Shown here: positions 42,401-48,834 of the stretch, piece by piece
How the letters are laid out: each line of letters begins with the position of its first letter
Numbering within the stretch: position 1 is the first letter of the stretch
NCBI GenBank assembly: GCA_037074765.1
Contig: JBAMDO010000006.1
Location: 310,001 to 374,000, forward strand
Length of the DNA: 64,000 nucleotides
Direction: 5' to 3'
From: Mansonella perstans
Taxonomy: Eukaryota > Nematoda > Chromadorea > Rhabditida > Onchocercidae
Notes under the pieces: generated by a model
Databases searched by the model: none
What the model was told of the DNA's origin: nothing
What the model saw: the letters and a program-made list of their open reading frames with translations, nothing else
Made by a program: the position numbers and the translations under genes

Positions 42401-43811
42401 TGTGAAATTGCGCAGGGATAAGATTTAATAGCACCAAAGTATTTGCGAGCCTGCTACAATGAAGATATTTAAATCGCATTCTTATGGTAAATCTGGAATC
42501 AGAATATCAGGATGTATTCACGATTTCTCCAAACTTACTCTCTTTTCATAATTGCTTCTTGTTCATCTGTCAAATTTAGATCTCTGTTCACCAGTTCACG
42601 AGTTTGTTTTCGTTGTTTATAATATTCTGTTGGTGACTCGAAATATGATCCTGGTACCCAACCTGATTTTGGTGGACGTGCCTAGAAAAAATTTCATGAG
42701 GACTCACATTTTCTACTTGAAATTACTAAAAATAGAGGAATTTTTTTTTTAAATCATCAACCTTTGTTCTGATAAGCCACGAAGCGGCATTCTTTTTGTC
42801 TAACACTTCAACAATTTGTCCTTGTTCCAATGATATTGAATTAGTGTCACCAGGTTCAGGGATATAGTCTTGAGTTGCTATATATACTGGCAACGATCGG
42901 ATCTCTGAGACCTTGAATAAATACAAAAATATATTGGAAATTGGATAAGCATTATTTCGATATTATTAAGTATTGAGATTCGAACACTCTGCAATTTCTA
43001 AGATTTCAAAATAGCAAGGAACTGCGGTGAAATTTATGATCTGCTGCAATGATTTCGAATGGTCCTACAGAAATAATTTCGGATGATGAACTTCGACCAC
43101 GATCGCTGTTTCTTGAAACAACCGATTCGGAACGGTAAGATGATCGAGCTGTATGTGCTGCATAATTCACATCTTCTGTTGCTGTGTATTTCCTGGAAAA
43201 TCGAAGGTCGCATTCAAAGCGAAAAGAACTGCATTCATTCAGATATTAATGAATTGATGGAAGGGAAAAGACCTCAGTCAGATACAATGTGAATTCAATA
43301 AATTTGTTGAGATGAATTATCTCTTAATAAATCTTTTCCTTTTTTAATTTCTTTATTTTTTCGCATAAAACATTAACTAAAAATTTCAGACTGGTGTGCA
43401 ATAAGGTCGCTTATAGCAAATCCTTCTCAAATGAATCATTTGGTGTTTTCCTAATGTTTTTCTAATACACAAATTCCTACAGTATCCAATTAATTTTTCA
43501 CTTAAATTTTGAATTGAAAAGAAGTTGAAACGATATGCATTTGAAATAAATTCTCATAGTTTTTTTATCCAGTTTAAGTCAACACATTTGTAAAGAATGG
43601 ATTAACCGGAAATTTAAAGAAATTTAGACAACAGATCAGCAATTCCAGACTATTTATAAATTATAAGATTCATCTCTGGACTTTAAAACACTAGTAATTC
43701 TAGTTTTCCATTCTAGTTCTAATTCTAATTTTTCAAGATTTCGTTTTCAAATTACCTGTACGAATTGTATTTACGTTGATATTGACGTTGACGTCGGCTT
43801 GCAAGATTCAT
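358..43811 (-). CDS. unc-89: UNC-89 / obscurin-like giant muscle M-line protein (96 coding exons)
   Basis: The orthologue of C. elegans UNC-89 builds and maintains the sarcomere M-line, and its DH domain acts on Rho GTPase. My hand-spliced model starts at the ATG at 43809-43811, which begins MNLASRRQRQYQRKYNSYR, close to the worm N-terminus. It keeps one frame through 96 exons (18,336 nt, about 6,111 aa) to a TGA at 358-360. Domain order is SH3, DH, PH, about 51 Ig, one Fn3, two Ig and a short tail. Diagnostic matches are GWVPGSYFE (SH3), HDLLRSEEEFV (DH), KSPPIISP (linker), IRRGLYNMSVHQ and the Fn3 stretch RAENIYGISDPSPASPP. Against the worm protein the KSP-repeat region is missing and no kinase domain lies inside the window. 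Kinase isoforms could continue beyond base 1. Most splice sites fit by phase and conserved protein; the weak ones are exon 24 (donor GTGCAAG) and the donor that ends the long exon at 18045. Confidence 0.95.
1138..2281 (-). CDS. unc-89: unc-89 exons 92-95: Ig domains 52-53 before the kinase position
   Basis: Exon 92 (2128-2281) gives ACAPWFAPGVEERRYCAEND and GYPEPEIVWKFRNIDVDTG. Exon 93 (1848-1987) gives TLTISGFSRENVGEYQCIAT. Exon 94 (1550-1662) gives ARPRFTQSLINKVVPIGKP and LPELKWMK. Exon 95 (1138-1303) gives DWRPIVESSR and NDPLWSDCGIYSVAAINDAG. Exon 94 ends AAG/GCAAGT, a textbook GC donor, and joining it to GATTGG gives WMK-DWRPIVESS, like worm WMKEWRPIVESS. The last domain has Val where the F-strand Cys is expected. 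Confidence 0.92.
1304..1549 (-). other. GC-AG intron (between unc-89 exons 94 and 95)
   Basis: The donor is ATGAAG/GCAAGT, the standard GC-donor consensus, and the acceptor is TTTTTAG. It gives WMK-DWRPIVESSR in phase. A GTTTAT four bases downstream would shift the frame. Confidence 0.85.
2435..3147 (-). CDS. unc-89: unc-89 exons 89-91: fibronectin type III domain
   Basis: Exon 89 (3055-3147) is the lead-in (LLDSIKFDGSVDVTPYLTEE). Exons 90 (2803-2960) and 91 (2435-2672) carry the Fn3 domain: TPPDRGPFIKEV, YLTLSWIPTKRAPPRYP, VIEIRELPGKDW, then CKVRNLELGKSYQFRVRAEN and YGISDPSPASPPS. The Trp in the B strand and the Tyr/Leu-x-F-R-V-x-A-x-N motif define Fn3. The block is nearly identical to worm UNC-89, where this Fn3 lies just before the last Ig pair and the first kinase. 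Confidence 0.93.
3323..9971 (-). CDS. unc-89: unc-89 exons 68-88: Ig domains 41-51
   Basis: Exons are 68 (9842-9971), 69 (9324-9623), 70 (8845-9169), 71 (8606-8765), 72 (8211-8492), 73 (7857-8028), 74 (7559-7734), 75 (7246-7390), 76 (7047-7128), 77 (6742-6838), 78 (6509-6589), 79 (6216-6380), 80 (5998-6103), 81 (5552-5723), 82 (5300-5429), 83 (4956-5152), 84 (4697-4829), 85 (4349-4455), 86 (3938-4221), 87 (3709-3820) and 88 (3323-3506). They carry about eleven Ig domains with strong worm anchors: YPPKFNVPLWDRRI, EKPFFTKGLVDKW, KFSGDPRPNIKWFRNGERV, KPRIRRGLYNMSVHQ, PYPPGFIRQLKNKHVFSHMP, IQSCGGGSHAIIIMDT. Exon 72 could start 18 nt earlier in frame at a weaker acceptor. Exon 79 ends at a GC donor. 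Confidence 0.9.
6104..6215 (-). other. GC-AG intron (between unc-89 exons 79 and 80)
   Basis: The donor is GATGAAG/GCATA and the acceptor is AATTTCAG. The only nearby GT (GTGTCATG) would create a stop at the junction. The GC choice gives NADDEG-LYRVIATNPFGSA, matching worm DDDGIYRVIATNPSG. Confidence 0.75.
7415..7433. repeat. Poly(A) run, 19 bases, in an unc-89 intron
   Basis: An uninterrupted run of A on the plus strand lies between exons 74 and 75. On the transcript it is a U-run upstream of the exon 75 acceptor side. Confidence 0.9.
10127..15134 (-). CDS. unc-89: unc-89 exons 52-67: Ig domains 32-40 (WYKNG/VVLSN repeat block)
   Basis: Exons are 52 (14993-15134), 53 (14606-14825), 54 (14150-14360), 55 (13976-14078), 56 (13730-13838), 57 (13366-13529), 58 (13138-13255), 59 (12900-13040), 60 (12514-12711), 61 (12061-12294), 62 (11773-11874), 63 (11487-11620), 64 (11062-11274), 65 (10785-10902), 66 (10478-10690) and 67 (10127-10259). 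The nine Ig domains share KGLEDQxV, VKWYKNGxEIK and (D/E)YKVVLSN with acidic and Lys-rich loops, and most lack the F-strand Cys. Worm UNC-89 has the same block (VKWYKNGKEI...YKVVVSNDAG). Exon 56 ends at AAG/GTTAAG to join VVLSNDEG in phase. Confidence 0.88.
12435..12471. repeat. Perfect 17-bp hairpin with 3-nt loop in an unc-89 intron
   Basis: The arms 12435-12451 and 12455-12471 are exact reverse complements around TTT. The hairpin starts 43 nt downstream of the exon 60 donor in the transcript. It would form a stable stem in the pre-mRNA. Confidence 0.85.
15292..17559 (-). CDS. unc-89: unc-89 exons 45-51: Ig domains 28-31
   Basis: Exons are 45 (17405-17559), 46 (16908-17129), 47 (16470-16713), 48 (16163-16311), 49 (15895-15987), 50 (15630-15811) and 51 (15292-15500). 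They encode GPPEFTELLKSCTVTEG, AWTAGPVRI, EAPDFIEPIKPVTV, ATAENAGEYRCVASNKYGDV, EDQGNYRCEATNNAGS. The first two domains match worm GAPEFVELLRSCTVTE and EAPDFLQPVKPAVVTVGE. All four have the full Cys/Trp/Cys Ig core. The phases join without gaps. Confidence 0.9.
17947..18044 (-). CDS. Alternative 3' continuation of exon 44 with stop: half Ig domain
   Basis: Past the donor proposed at 18045 the frame stays open for 32 more codons to a TAG at 17947-17949. Together with the last codons of exon 44 it reads like strands A to E of another Ig domain: GFTRSLSDVVEADSS, ADMLCALNAEGDVQIQWSKG, then VFMVLDNE and stop. The D-x-G-Y-C half is missing. It could end a short isoform or be a decayed Ig domain. 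Confidence 0.45.
18045..20522 (-). CDS. unc-89: unc-89 exon 44: eight consecutive Ig domains without introns
   Basis: This is the longest exon (2,478 nt), against about 100-390 nt elsewhere. It starts after TTTTCAG with EAPRFTRHISSKEVSIGES and encodes Ig domains 20-27, each 90-100 residues. The first lacks the core Trp (VQFF) and the F-strand Cys (YRAVA). The third to seventh share a template of GKPxPEVxW, NIDxxH, LVIKxARLEDxGIYSCKAxN, which suggests internal duplication. The eighth ends EAINKSGKATTAAELNF, followed by an acidic linker. I place the donor at GAAG/GTGATG (18045) because it leaves the phase that exon 45 needs. Confidence 0.9.
20824..22178 (-). CDS. unc-89: unc-89 exons 39-43: acidic linker and Ig domains 18-19
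   Basis: Exon 39 (22088-22178) is a Glu-rich spacer (TSDMFSESQTESEEMVEEVL), matching the worm TSDMFSESESE linker. Exon 40 (21803-21959) gives TPTPIMAPKFITKIKDT and VPDTKGVCCKW. Exon 41 (21462-21646) gives LKDGREIELIARIRVQTR. Exon 42 is 21120-21262 and exon 43 is 20824-20986; exon 43 ends ENVEGKTESKATLTVL. This is one of the best conserved parts of the protein. The spacer breaks the regular spacing of the Ig array. Confidence 0.9.
22368..28018 (-). CDS. unc-89: unc-89 exons 25-38: Ig domains 8-17
   Basis: Exons are 25 (27853-28018), 26 (27343-27617), 27 (26902-27082), 28 (26418-26671), 29 (26044-26224), 30 (25583-25935), 31 (25263-25474), 32 (24835-25066), 33 (24491-24662), 34 (23965-24128), 35 (23391-23659), 36 (23124-23232), 37 (22863-23003) and 38 (22368-22574). 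They encode about ten Ig domains. Anchors are KKALHDQTVKYGEKADFEI, EVAWFRNGEPL, PTISWLRDGKPLKD, PIPVEFETSLCDAVCREGDT, VNGKKLEESQNIKIHAEKG and LPRGEPPDFIEWLSN. Several domains lack one core Cys, as in the worm protein. Exon 30 ends at a GC donor (AAAAAAG then GCACT), because no GT donor exists before the in-frame stop. Confidence 0.88.
25475..25582 (-). other. GC-AG intron (between unc-89 exons 30 and 31)
   Basis: The donor is AAAAAAG/GCACT and the acceptor is TTAATTCAG. Exon 30 has no GT donor before an in-frame TGA that would follow GKKALF. Splicing here gives NLSDNGKK-ITLKVENSEG, a normal F-strand region. Confidence 0.7.
27649..27704. repeat. 14-bp inverted repeat plus 13-bp direct repeat in an unc-89 intron
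   Basis: The arms AAAATATACTTACA (27669-27682) and TGTAAGTATATTTT (27691-27704) are exact reverse complements with an 8-nt spacer. ACTTCTACATGTA also occurs twice, at 27649-27661 and 27682-27694. This lies between exons 25 and 26. Confidence 0.75.
28345..32777 (-). CDS. unc-89: unc-89 exons 13-24: Ig domains 1-7
   Basis: Exons are 13 (32645-32777), 14 (32279-32457), 15 (31732-31820), 16 (31255-31497), 17 (30972-31052), 18 (30609-30737), 19 (30276-30461), 20 (29720-29938), 21 (29386-29576), 22 (29012-29222), 23 (28467-28857) and 24 (28345-28373). They encode seven I-set Ig domains with the usual core Cys, Trp and D-G/A-Y-C. Strong anchors include GYPLPEITW, GRYTCMATNEYGQASTSAFF, EGWPEPELVWLVDEQPLRPS and VRVPPAPPQFERPLEDK. 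The order follows the worm protein almost residue by residue. Exon 16 is taken from TTAAG because this gives ECE-VEGWPEPE in frame. The exon 24 donor (GTGCAAG after GALLT) is weak but is the only one whose phase fits exon 25. Confidence 0.87.
32980..33331 (-). CDS. unc-89: unc-89 exons 11-12: Ser/Pro linker after the PH domain
   Basis: Exon 11 (33230-33331) encodes EQDMEVDTISELDATMSDVR and SEFSEYSTISRSLFG. Exon 12 (32980-33087) encodes GPDEGPPRKKIKSPPIISPT and LYSGGSSSVDW. The worm protein has the same order (QQSEFSEW..., PPRKKVKSPPVISP, SSIDW). I join exon 10 (phase 1) to the CAACAG acceptor because G+AG gives Glu and keeps the frame. The segment is probably disordered and contains potential phosphorylation sites (KSPP). 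Confidence 0.85.
33332..33421 (-). other. Possible in-frame 5' extension of unc-89 exon 11
   Basis: If a weaker acceptor (ACGGAAG) at 33422-33423 were used, exon 11 would gain 30 in-frame codons with no stop. It would start ADDGGLELVDPSW and then become hydrophobic. The inner 51 nt (33332-33382) has a perfect GTAAGT...CAACAG intron shape. Removing it gives an in-frame TAG. Either the longer exon is used whole or not at all. Confidence 0.35.
34810..35283 (-). CDS. unc-89: unc-89 exons 9-10: PH domain
   Basis: Exon 9 (35149-35283) gives DSFLVWEGNEEPTERYVFLF, KNKLMFTDK and YKHYATIR. Exon 10 (34810-34975) gives LDKYTIRVPE, EPGLPEFQISAKD and the C-terminal helix QAWLKNMSEMQEHD with its invariant Trp. 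The strand pattern and terminal Trp helix are those of a PH domain directly after DH, the standard Rho exchange-factor tandem. Such PH domains bind phosphoinositides or tune DH activity. Confidence 0.92.
35814..36380 (-). CDS. unc-89: unc-89 exons 7-8: second half of DH domain
   Basis: Exon 7 (36285-36380) encodes NIADRIVQYQNYFK, and exon 8 (35814-35978) encodes EFVKYASRAKLDTKTTQKAL, then IEHYPGDLNKLGRLYRH. These are the conserved CR2/CR3 helices of DH and the start of the PH domain. For exon 8 I chose the acceptor TTTGAG before GAATTTGTT because it restores the worm sequence YFK-EFVKYSARA in phase 0. An acceptor 13 nt upstream would shift the frame. Confidence 0.9.
36381..41797 (-). other. 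5.4 kb intron of unc-89 inside the DH domain
   Basis: The intron runs from the GTATGTT donor after DFIQ to a TCATTCAG acceptor before ELSNEIEAG. Nearly all other introns of the gene are a few hundred bases or less. I find no exon, RNA gene or mobile-element coding sequence in it. It is AT-rich with short simple repeats, including a 25-bp direct repeat at 38531-38592. A regulatory role or internal promoter is possible but not shown. Confidence 0.8.
38531..38592. repeat. Short direct repeat, 25-bp unit, period 37
   Basis: A 25-base unit that begins TCAAGTAGATAAAAAGCAGT occurs exactly at 38531-38555 and again at 38568-38592. The 12-base spacer GTAGATAAAAAG repeats the middle of the unit. It sits in the long unc-89 intron and looks like slippage. 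Confidence 0.8.
41798..42337 (-). CDS. unc-89: unc-89 exons 5-6: first half of RhoGEF (DH) domain
   Basis: Exon 5 (42167-42337) encodes QVYHDLLRSEEEFVNELR, the helix-1 (CR1) signature of DH domains. Exon 6 (41798-41960) encodes IMLKGLQYYSDDPNKVGQTF and ends DFIQ before a GTATGTT donor. DH domains catalyse GDP/GTP exchange on Rho-family GTPases; worm UNC-89 DH is active on RHO-1. The rest of the domain lies 5.4 kb away, past the longest intron of the gene. Confidence 0.92.
42539..42911 (-). CDS. unc-89: unc-89 exons 3-4: SH3 domain
   Basis: Exon 3 (42762-42911) gives LPVYIATQDYIPEP, then EQGQIVEVLDKKN and SWLIRTK. Exon 4 (42539-42681) gives ARPPKSGWVPGSYFESP. This is a complete SH3 fold signature: ALYDY-like start, acidic RT loop, central Trp, and WVPxSY with the ligand-binding Pro and Tyr. 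The end of exon 4 (KQRKQTREL...TDEQEAIMKR) is the linker into the DH domain. SH3 domains bind proline-rich partners. The order SH3-DH-PH at the amino end is specific to UNC-89 among nematode Ig giants. Confidence 0.93.
43069..43811 (-). CDS. unc-89: unc-89 exons 1-2: start codon and basic/Ser-rich N-terminus
   Basis: Exon 1 (43756-43811) carries the start codon and 18 codons plus two bases. Exon 2 (43069-43192) continues as RKYTATEDVNYAAHTARSSY and ends in SSSEIIS before a GTAGGA donor. The order matches the start of C. elegans UNC-89 (ASRRQKQ... then YRKFTATEDVNYSTHSSRSSY), which decides the start. The segment is basic and Ser-rich and probably disordered. I see no trans-splice acceptor directly before the ATG, so the 5' UTR is unresolved. 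Confidence 0.88.
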
Positions 43812-46800
43812 TTTTCAAGCAAGATACAAATTCAAAAATTTCAGTAAATTTTATGGAAAAATTCGGTAATTGGGCAGCGTTGAATTCGTTAATTTCATAA
43901 ATATGCAAGCGAAATATTTACTTATATGCGGTGATTCTTCACCAGATCACTTGCGAAGTTCGTTTTCCAAATTTTGGAACAAAATTGAAACAGAAGAGAA
44001 ATAATCAAAGAAAGTAGAATAAGTCAGTGTATTGCTCGAAAGAATCAAATCTGTGATAACTTTTTGGACCATGCCAAATTCCTCATTAGAACTGTTTCCA
44101 CTTTTCCCTTCGAAAAAATCCAAATTGTGCAAACTTTCGTTCGTGTTTTGTTTAGTTACTAATTCAAAACTAAAAGGGTAAGGGTGCGGTCTTGGTGGCA
44201 ATGAACCGAATGCGCCTGAAGTCAAGATGTAGTGTGTGATTCAATGAATGGGAACTCTGGGATATTGGATGGTTCAGATAGAAAGGAATGAGAGATAAAA
44301 AGAAGACTAGAGCAGAAAACTTAAAAGAGGAGGAGGTGGAAGTGTTGCTCATATATTTTAAAATTTTTGCTGTAGTTTGTTTCTAGCGGAGAAGATATCT
44401 GTAAGAAGGGAGAAGAAGGCTAATTATGATATGTCAGGAAAATCAACAGACAACCATTATGGTGATTACACTATCACTGATATGATATAGCTGTTCATTC
44501 ATGTTACTCACATTGGTAACGATTGTGATGCTTACAAGAATAAGATATGCTAGAGTCTTTGTACTGTTTTCGAAAGTTGTTTTTTCCTAAAATCTTTTCC
44601 ATTGCTTCTTTTTCTCTCTTCCAACTTATCTCTTCAGTTATCAAAACATGCCGATAGCATCGTTGAACATTTCTAAAAAGTTAGAAGACAGAGAGCATAA
44701 GGCCTTTGTTTTTTATTACTTTTCATTCCTCTTCTTCTTTCATTCTCAACAGATTCCTTAAGCTCCAAAAAGATTCTTTCTACAGTGACCTGAGATTTCT
44801 CGTCTTTCTCGTGCATTTTGTAATTTTCATCCCACTCAATCCATTTTTTCCTATTTACAATCAATAATGATTGCATCACTCAAAAATTTAAGCGTCATAA
44901 TATTGTGATTTAAATCATCATATTCCACAATTTATTGATCTGATTATTTATTTTGCAACAACTTACTTACATCAATTTTTGCAAATTTTCAACCATTCCA
45001 TCGCCCACACAACACTGAGCAAAATCAAAACAGCACCTTTACACTTCGCAATCTTTTTCTACTTCATTACAACAGACAATAATTATCTCAAATTATTGTT
45101 GTTGTAATCTATGATCTATGCGATGATATTCAATGCCTCATTTCGCAGCATTTCCAGAATTGTTCAGGCCTGCCTTATCCACAAATTCATTCGCTCTGCA
45201 TATATTTCCTTGTTTAAAATTTAGAATTTCAAAAATAAATTTTTTAAATTAAACTAATTAAATTCAATTAAAAAAGATCAAATTGAAATTAAATTTAAGT
45301 TTTGGCTAGAGGGTTTTGCATATTTGCTTCTGGATCAATTGCATTTATTGATTCAACATCAAAATTTTTCGTGCTCCATCATGATGTAAATTGGGGCCAT
45401 TAAATACAAGCGAACACTTAATAGCTGACTTGGCTGCCTGGTTGTAGGTTGATATTTACTATTTTACCCAATTTTATGGAAGATGTTCCACTTCAATTTT
45501 TTTCAAAGTGAACATATTTATTTTTGCATATTTACCTCTCTTATTGACACCACAATGAGCTATCTGAAAACTGCTTCAACCGTATCAATTGACAAATCGA
45601 CTTTCTTGCAAGTAATTCTGAACATATTTCATAGAAACAATCAAAGTTTTAACCAATCTTGGCGTAGTTTTAAAAAATGCATAATTTTAATGCTCAAATT
45701 TCCAGAACTTTTGTCAATATAGGATGAAAGTGACGAAATATAAAACCATCGATATAAAATCAATAGTGAAATGGATACTACTGGAAATATAGAAGCAGTG
45801 TTTTTAAATTGGATCTTTGACAAAATCTTGCATTGTGAACGATTGACGTATATTATCTGTAAGACAATAGAATTGCAGTGACACCTAAAATTTTCACCTA
45901 TTTCAGTCATGTAATATATTTTAGATTACTAGCGATAGTTAGAGAAATAAGAAATCTGCTTGAGTACTGGTAAGTTTTGGAAAATTTCAAATGCCAAGGA
46001 AAGATTGGCGATGGACACAAATGAAACACATTTTTGCAATTTTTGAAATTTTAGATTCATTTCGATTGTTTCCATAGTTTCAACATTTGATTCTACGGAG
46101 CTTCCTTCACATGGGTCATATTTTCAGAATTCAGTAGCAACAGTTTACACACTTAAAACCCGATTTGATATCACATGCTACAGAACAATGAGAAAGTTGT
46201 TTAAGATAGCTGGAAGGAAAAAGAGAAGATGGAAAAGATTTCAAATTGCTTTTTTTCGAAACGACGGTTTATCCAGAACAAATGTCGCTAATGCAGAAAT
46301 TACACATCGAATCCCTTTTGTTTGCTGCATTGTTTGTACTTTAAACGCAAAAAAAATCTGGTTAGAGAAATGCTTTGATTAAAAAATACGAAAGTTTTAT
46401 TGCATCTTCTGTGTTAAAGAGAAAACCGAAATCTCCATTTATCGAATTACAGAAAATATTAAAGTTCGCAGTCATAAACCGTTTTACGGCTTATGATTAC
46501 AAGCTGTGAAAAATAGCAAAAAGATTTGGTAATTATTTTTTGAGAATTGAAATTTCCACTTCTTAAATTTCCCGTTAAAGATCTCATTTCTAATAGCAAA
46601 CTACAATTTTTCAATATCTAAAAAGTAGTCCGTAATTTCCGTTTTCAAAAAATTCACCACTTCACTGACAGTGAAATACCTGAAGATTTTCTATTTAATT
46701 CATAGTGTTGTTTCTACAGCCCGATAAAAATTTAAGGGAATAGAAACTTTCTTCTCTGAAGTATTCCGAAATTACAAACCATTTTAGTCATCAGATTTTC

Positions 46801-48600
46801 GATATATGGATCAATATTTTGTTTATTTTTCGAAGAGATACAACATTCCACATCATGATATTTTTTGCTGTTTTGAACAAAACATCTTGAAATCGGAAAT
46901 TTTGATCAGTAATCTTGTAATCTAATCTTAAAACTCCGTTTTGAAAAAATTCTGCCGCATCCTATCATTTAAATTTCATCTATTTCTTCCACGCATTCAA
47001 AAGATCCCGCTTGACCATATCCAGATCATTAAAATGAATAGAAGACCCAAATGGTCGTAATGAAAGTTCGAACGCAATCTTAATGAAATCTGATGCCGAA
47101 TTTAAGCAAGTAATAAAGAGTCGAATGACGGAAATAGGGTCAAGAAAATCAGTTCAATTACGAAAATCTTTTTTTGTGCACTAACTAAGATTCAGTTTAG
47201 GAAAACTTGAAGAGCAAAGCTTCTTTTGAACACTTGCAGTCCTGAATTAAGCAGCTCATTACTTTTTAGTATTCAGTTGTTAAACTGACTGTACATCAAG
47301 AAATCATAAATGATTTCAAAAAGTTTCATCATATTTCCGTGATTGGCTATCTACTGAAGTGCAATCTTCACAAGTTGTTATGGAAATCCATGTACAACCG
47401 TTTTATGATCTGGACCATTTCCAAAACTTATCGTTTAATATTCATTCATTGGATTAGTTTAGTAACCAAATCAACCAACTCACCAGTAGGAATGTTTTGA
47501 AGCTTTACTTGAATTACCAACAATATTCTGTTCAAATTTATATAACTTAGCTGTTTGTATTTTAGCAATAAGTTCAAATTGCAGATCTGATCGAATTTGT
47601 TGGCAATTGAAATCACTGTGAACTGATTAACTGCAATTGTTACAGGAAATTGAATGGTGCAGTAAACTTCTACATATCTTTTCGCGTAATTCAGAAGTGA
47701 TTCTATACTTTCAAGAAACTGAGAAGCTTCTGGTGCTGATTTTAAACCTGATATAACGTCTACTAGCATCCTTTCTATTTAATGTACTTCCGCTATAGTT
47801 TGCAAACAAGCTGCGCCTCATGAAGCTTTTATCTATCTTATCTATTAGACCGGATGTATACATTCTTACGATCGAATTACTGATCATCGAATGTTACTTG
47901 CTATTGAAAGAACCAAGTCATAACTTTTGCTCGTCATTTACAAACATCTTCAGGTTGGTTACAAATGCTAGTGTAAAGGAAAACTTCTTTTCTATCTTTC
48001 CACAAATTGAAATTTTCATTTCCTTATCTAGTTTGAAATCCTTCGAGAAACAACTTCTAAAAGTCATACTACTGAAAATATAAGCTAACTAAAATTCGGA
48101 CGAGTTTAATTTTTCTGTCAACATTTTCGTATTCGGATTGACCTCTGCAGAAAAATGTTTGGTTTCGCTTTGTTTCATATATTCCTACGAATCCATAAAT
48201 AATCGATAATACTCGATATTTATAAATAATCGATAATAAAGAACAGGAGTATTAATGAGTGTATTAAGTTTTAACAATTAAATTTATGCATCATGCCTTC
48301 CTGGCGTTTCATCTCCTCCAGATTCTCTTTATTATAAAAAGTTTTAAATGCAAAATTATGTTATCTTATTACTTCAGTTTAGAAAGAGCAATAAATTCTA
48401 GGCTTTTCATTTTAAGCAAGGATTCTGCAGATGATGTTTAGTGTTTATTCATGGTTATGTTTGTGCGTGTATCTATCTATGTGGGAAAAAAGTCATTACG
48501 AATTTTGAATGATAATTAGTTTGGCTAATTACTAAAGGATTTAAACGACGTGCTAATTCAGCTTATCTGGAAAACAAAGCACTATCTACTAGAATTATAC
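43812..48600. other. unc-89 upstream region, no supported gene
   Basis: This is AT-rich DNA between the unc-89 start and the repeats near 48.7 kb. The short open frames have no recognisable protein, no splice context and biased composition. The unc-89 promoter should lie here, but I cannot point to a TATA box or muscle enhancer with confidence. Confidence 0.6.
44160..44215 (-). other. Candidate exon upstream of unc-89
   Basis: A TTGACTTCAG acceptor is followed by 56 nt of balanced composition, then a GTAACT donor. The open frame reads AFGSLPPRPHPYPFSFEL, which is proline-rich. It lies about 350 nt upstream of the unc-89 start on the same strand. No matching acceptor just before the start codon is evident, so it may be a non-coding 5' exon, a distal exon, or chance. 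Confidence 0.25.
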
Positions 48601-48782
48601 TTGGACTGATGCATTTAGTGCCAGAAAGTAAGGAAAAGAATACGGAGATAAAACGTGAATTAGCGAGCGACTGTTTTCATCTTTCAACGGCAAGCAACAT
48701 TTCCGGACAACGGGACACTTCCGGACAATATGCACCGGCCAGACAACAGCATAACTGAATCGGTTGTATTCTTGCATATCGA

Positions 48783-48834
48783 TGCTTTCTTACACTGCTT
48801 TCTTATGTGCTTTCTTACGGATGCTTTCCTACAT
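48783..48834. repeat. Four-copy short tandem repeat (TGCTTTCTTA plus 2-4 bases)
   Basis: Units start at 48783, 48796, 48808 and 48822. Each begins TGCTTTCTTA, with CCTA in the last copy. The period is 12-14 bases. Confidence 0.75.

Noticed and set aside
42960..43010. B-box-like GAGATTCGAAC that hinted at a tRNA
   Set aside because: No A box or cloverleaf arms can be paired around it; it lies in the intron between exons 2 and 3 of unc-89.
44673..44879. 68-codon charged open frame upstream of unc-89
   Set aside because: Lys/Glu-rich composition is common in AT-rich random frames; no conserved motif or splice partner.
47446..47769. 107-codon open frame on the minus strand (MLVDVISGLKSAPEAS start)
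   Set aside because: It looks slightly protein-like but has no flanking exons or recognisable domain, and the surrounding DNA is non-coding in character.
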